Assembly: GCA_005878515.1 (NCBI GenBank)
Contig: VBLZ01000138.1
Coordinates: forward strand, 1-8,811
Length of the DNA stretch: 8,811 nt
Reading direction: 5' to 3'
Source of the DNA: Methanobacteriota archaeon
GTDB taxonomy: Archaea > Thermoplasmatota > Thermoplasmata > RBG-16-68-12
In this document: positions 6,482 to 8,811 of the stretch, in pieces
How the letters are laid out: each line of letters opens with the position of its first letter
Position numbering within the stretch: the stretch's first letter is position 1
The notes under the pieces: model-generated
The model's database searches: none
Told to the model about the DNA's origin: nothing
The model's input: the letters and a program-made list of their open reading frames with translations, nothing else
Position numbers and translations under genes: made by a program

Positions 6482-6940
6482 ATGACGACCGTCCTCCTTC
6501 AGACGACGATGGGCGACGTGAAGATCGAGCTCCTCGACACGGCGATGCCAATCACGGCGGGGAACTTCCGAAAGCTCGTCGCGCAGGGCTTCTACGACGG
6601 AACGATCTTCCACCGCGTGATCCCGAACTTCATGATCCAGGGTGGGGACCCGCAGGGCACCGGGATGGGTGGACCGGGTTACACGATCAAGGACGAGCTC
6701 CCCGCCGACAACCGCAATGCGCGCGGCACGATCTCGATGGCGAATGCCGGCCCGAACACCGGCGGGAGCCAGTTCTTCATCAACGTGGTCGACAACCGAC
6801 GGCTGGACCCGAAACATCCGGTGTTCGGTCGGGTCGTGGGCGGAATGGAGGTCGTCGACGCGATCAGCCGCACGCCCACGGACAACGACGACCGGCCGCG
6901 GACGAAGGTCACGATCCGGAAGGCGAGCCTGCTTCCGTAG
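6482..6940 (+). CDS. Cyclophilin-type peptidyl-prolyl cis-trans isomerase
   Basis: A 152-residue single-domain cyclophilin without a signal peptide, so cytosolic; it catalyses cis-trans isomerisation of Xaa-Pro bonds during folding. The core motif FHRVIPNFMIQGGDPQGTG (43-61) carries the catalytic Arg45 and the pocket residues Phe50, Met51 and Gln53. ISMANAGPNTGGSQFFI (84-100) and LDPKHPVFGRVVGGMEVVD (108-126, with His112) complete the active-site wall. The position equivalent to Trp121 of human CypA is Arg107, which by analogy should weaken cyclosporin binding. The length is typical of the short prokaryotic form. The other nearby ATGs are out of frame, which supports this start. The gene is convergent with the MerB-like gene, with 11 bases between the stops. 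It looks like an independent housekeeping gene. Confidence 0.96.
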   Translation: MTTVLLQTTMGDVKIELLDTAMPITAGNFRKLVAQGFYDGTIFHRVIPNFMIQGGDPQGTGMGGPGYTIKDELPADNRNARGTISMANAGPNTGGSQFFINVVDNRRLDPKHPVFGRVVGGMEVVDAISRTPTDNDDRPRTKVTIRKASLLP

Positions 6941-6951
6941 GCGCGAATATC

Positions 6952-7704
6952 TTACAGCCGCCAGAAGTCTCCTGTCAGCCCGAGCGAGCGAAAGTGCGCC
7001 ACGAGTTGGTCCTTGCCAGGTCGAACATACTCGACCCGCAACTTGTCTCGGTAGATCGGGACGCTGAGCGCGTGGGTCTCTTCAATGGTGAGGATCGCGC
7101 CCCCGGGTGCCTGCGTGACCCTTCGCCATTCGTCTAGGTGCTGCTCGCCGGAGAAGAACACCATGTGATTCGAGCAGGTGAGGACGATGTCATTCCACCA
7201 CTGGGACGCGGGTAGGGCGAGATAGACAACCGGTGCGGGAGGGGTTGAGCGCGATTTCCCGCCGGCGAGCTCAATCGAAATCGGCTCAGCGCAATGATGG
7301 CAACGACCGTCGATCCGGATGATCTCGTGCAGCATCGAGTGGAACGCGACGGCGTCCCAGGCGCAGTTCGCATAGTATCGCCGACCGATCACCGGACGAG
7401 TGACGCGAAACGGCGTGGCGACGGCCGAGAAGGGGAAGGCCATGAGGATCCGCTGGGTGCCGGGCACGAGTTTCAGGTGGCGCGCCTCCTCGAGCCCTTT
7501 CAGCACGGCAAACGCTTCTTCGCGACGGAGACGGTACCGTTCCATGATCTGTTCGAGGACCGGCGGAACCGCCTGCTCCACGAAGTAGTCGAAGACGAAC
7601 TTCCTCGCGTCGCGCGCGAGCGAATCGGCCGCGGACCCCGGCATGATGCAACCTTCACCCGGCATGGCGCCGAGGAGGGCGATAAACTTGAGGGCTTCTC
7701 CCAC
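6952..7704 (-). CDS. Alkylmercury lyase (MerB)-like protein
   Basis: The 250-residue product resembles organomercurial lyase, which cleaves carbon-mercury bonds in the cytosol. Residues about 28-92 look like the N-terminal winged-helix-like domain of MerB. The segment RRYYANCAWDAVAFHSML (108-125) aligns with the MerB stretch R-x-YAWCALD, so Cys114 and Asp117 match catalytic Cys96 and Asp99. The later segment LTCSNHMVFFSGEQHLDEW puts Cys177 where Cys159 is expected, within one residue. A CHHC motif (135-138) replaces the single MerB Cys and could bind a metal. The GTG start at 7704 is uncertain; ATGs at residues 14 and 21 are alternatives, the latter preceded by GAAGGT. It follows the methyltransferase gene by 21 bases. 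No MerA, MerR or transporter is visible, so the true substrate may not be organomercury. The alignment is from memory of the family. Confidence 0.78.
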   Translation of the reverse strand: MGEALKFIALLGAMPGEGCIMPGSAADSLARDARKFVFDYFVEQAVPPVLEQIMERYRLRREEAFAVLKGLEEARHLKLVPGTQRILMAFPFSAVATPFRVTRPVIGRRYYANCAWDAVAFHSMLHEIIRIDGRCHHCAEPISIELAGGKSRSTPPAPVVYLALPASQWWNDIVLTCSNHMVFFSGEQHLDEWRRVTQAPGGAILTIEETHALSVPIYRDKLRVEYVRPGKDQLVAHFRSLGLTGDFWRL

Positions 7705-7725
7705 GTCAGTCGGAAAATCCGAGAA

Positions 7726-8289
7726 TCATCTCGTTGCCACGACGAAATAACCTGTGTCGCCCGCGAGGCTTGATACATTGGTGAATCCACCGGCTCGCAG
7801 TTTTGCCGTGAGCTCGTCCGGCCCGTGGAAGGCCATGTGGCCGGCGTGACGGTATCCGGCAATCCATCGGAACAGAGGGCCGGGAGCGCGGGAGGGAGGG
7901 AGCTCGAACAGCACGATCCGTCCCGAGTCGCTGAGAACGCGTCGCATCTCTTCCAAGGCCCGTTCCTGATTTTCCATGTGGTGGAACGCGACGACCGACG
8001 TGACCCGGTCAAAAGCGCCGACCGGAAATGGAATCTCCTCCGCCTGGCCCTCCTCGAATCGAATCGACGGTCGAAGCCTTCGTCCCTCGGCGACTTTCTT
8101 CCGGTCCGGCTCGAGGACGACCACCTCGGCGCAACCCGTCGCGAACCGTTGCGTCGCCGCGCCCGTGCCACCTCCGACATCGAGCAAGCGAACCCCGGAG
8201 ACCGGAGCGATCAGCTCGTGCAAGTGGGCAATGTCGGCGGCGCGCTTCCGAACGCTTCTTCGTTCGACCATTCGGGACAAGACGGACAT
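7726..8289 (-). CDS. Class I SAM-dependent methyltransferase
   Basis: A 187-residue cytosolic enzyme of the Methyltransf_11 type. Motif I LLDVGGGTGA (35-44) binds SAM, the acidic residue after strand 2 is Glu60 in VVVLEPD, and EEIPFPVGAFDRVTSVVAFHHM (84-105) covers the post-motif II acidic and strand 4 region. Strand 5 is GRIVLFELPP. It is shorter than most members and has little room for a substrate-specifying insert, so the acceptor cannot be told. GGAGAGG sits five bases before the ATG and supports this start. The stop lies 21 bases before the MerB-like gene and the start 36 bases after the threonine ammonia-lyase stop, so all three may share a transcript. A role in metal, metalloid or small-molecule methylation is only suggested by the MerB-like neighbour. 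Confidence 0.92.
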   Translation of the reverse strand: MSVLSRMVERRSVRKRAADIAHLHELIAPVSGVRLLDVGGGTGAATQRFATGCAEVVVLEPDRKKVAEGRRLRPSIRFEEGQAEEIPFPVGAFDRVTSVVAFHHMENQERALEEMRRVLSDSGRIVLFELPPSRAPGPLFRWIAGYRHAGHMAFHGPDELTAKLRAGGFTNVSSLAGDTGYFVVATR

Positions 8290-8325
8290 GGGTGCCTCTC
8301 CGCCGCCTTCAACCGTAAAGAGTCG

Positions 8326-8811
8326 TTACGGAACTTCGCCGCGGAGGATCTTTCCGAGCGCCTCCGTATCGATGTTCCCTCCGGAAACCACGCAGACGAT
8401 CCGCCCTTTTCCGGCCTTCCCCCTGAGGGCTGCGGCAACGGACGAACCACCCGCGCCTTCGGCGACCACGCGGTTCCGTTCGACCAGCAGACGGATCGCC
8501 GATGCGATTTCCTTCAGCGTGACGACGAGGGATCCTTCGAGCAACGGCCGCACGACGTTCCACATTTCCGGGAGGACCGTCGAGGTGCCGATCCCATCCA
8601 CGAACGTCGGGATCCGATGGACCTCGGTCGGCGCGGACTTCGCGAACGAGGCCGCCAGCGGCGCGGCGGTCTCCGGTTCGCAGGCGTAGATCCGAGTCTG
8701 CGGTCGTTTCGCCTTGATCGCCGTCGCAATGCCCGCGCTCAACCCACCGCCGCCGAACGGGATGATGACCGTGTCGGCATCAGGCAGGTCCTCGAGGATC
8801 TCCAACCCGAT
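8326..8811 (-). CDS. Threonine ammonia-lyase (PLP-dependent threonine/serine dehydratase), partial
   Basis: C-terminal 161 residues of a fold type II PLP enzyme; the N-terminus lies beyond the right edge. The reaction is threonine to 2-oxobutanoate plus ammonia, feeding isoleucine synthesis or catabolism; serine is often a second substrate. The window opens with IGLEILEDLPDADTVIIPFG and then the phosphate-binding GGGGL (20-24), and ends with VVSGGNID (141-148), whose Ser contacts the pyridine nitrogen of PLP in the family. SGGNID is the form seen in TdcB-like enzymes. The protein stops 13 residues later, so there is no ACT or ThrA-type regulatory domain, pointing to a short, non-allosteric form. 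The catalytic Lys is outside the window. Related serine racemases share these motifs and cannot be excluded. Confidence 0.9.
   Translation of the reverse strand: MGLEILEDLPDADTVIIPFGGGGLSAGIATAIKAKRPQTRIYACEPETAAPLAASFAKSAPTEVHRIPTFVDGIGTSTVLPEMWNVVRPLLEGSLVVTLKEIASAIRLLVERNRVVAEGAGGSSVAAALRGKAGKGRIVCVVSGGNIDTEALGKILRGEVP

Noticed and set aside
7976..8689. Plus-strand 237-codon frame opposite the methyltransferase and threonine ammonia-lyase
   Set aside because: Both minus-strand genes have conserved catalytic motifs; the plus-strand product is Ser/Thr/Arg-rich with no recognisable domain.

Overview
The window is GC-rich and almost fully coding. It looks like a piece of an archaeal genome, most plausibly a high-GC member of Thermoplasmatota. 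The evidence is an archaeal-type TATA element placed for a leaderless transcript, a single-chain secreted PQQ-type dehydrogenase with PKD domains and a C-terminal membrane anchor, PadR/ABC-2 cassettes, and a short TdcB-like threonine ammonia-lyase. The lineage is inferred from gene style only; there is no rRNA or tRNA here.

Left block, minus strand, about 1-2757: a tightly packed operon. In transcription order it encodes an ABC-2 type ATPase, its six-helix permease, a PadR-family repressor and a second ABC ATPase that runs off the left edge. The first two junctions are 4-base ATGA overlaps and the third is a 12-base gap holding a Shine-Dalgarno-like sequence. In front of the first gene is an AT-rich TATA element, unusual in this GC-rich context, that runs directly into a 14-bp perfect palindrome. 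This suggests the embedded PadR protein represses its own operon. The substrate is unknown; PadR-linked ABC-2 exporters often handle drugs or other toxic small molecules.

Central block, plus strand, 2904-6940: a predicted eight-helix membrane protein of unknown function built from two diverged four-helix halves; then a secreted, membrane-anchored protein with a soluble glucose/aldose (PQQ) dehydrogenase-like propeller, four PKD domains, a fifth Ig-like domain and a C-terminal transmembrane anchor; then a small cytosolic cyclophilin.

Right block, minus strand, 6952-8811, convergent with the cyclophilin: the C-terminal part of a threonine ammonia-lyase, a class I SAM methyltransferase and a MerB (alkylmercury lyase)-like protein. 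The catalytic Cys and Asp of MerB and a candidate second Cys are all visible in the last of these. The methyltransferase and MerB-like genes are 21 bases apart and probably co-transcribed.

The points most worth following up are the MerB-like/methyltransferase pair, the palindrome-controlled PadR/dual-ABC operon and the internally duplicated membrane protein. No CRISPR array, insertion sequence, tRNA or rRNA was seen.
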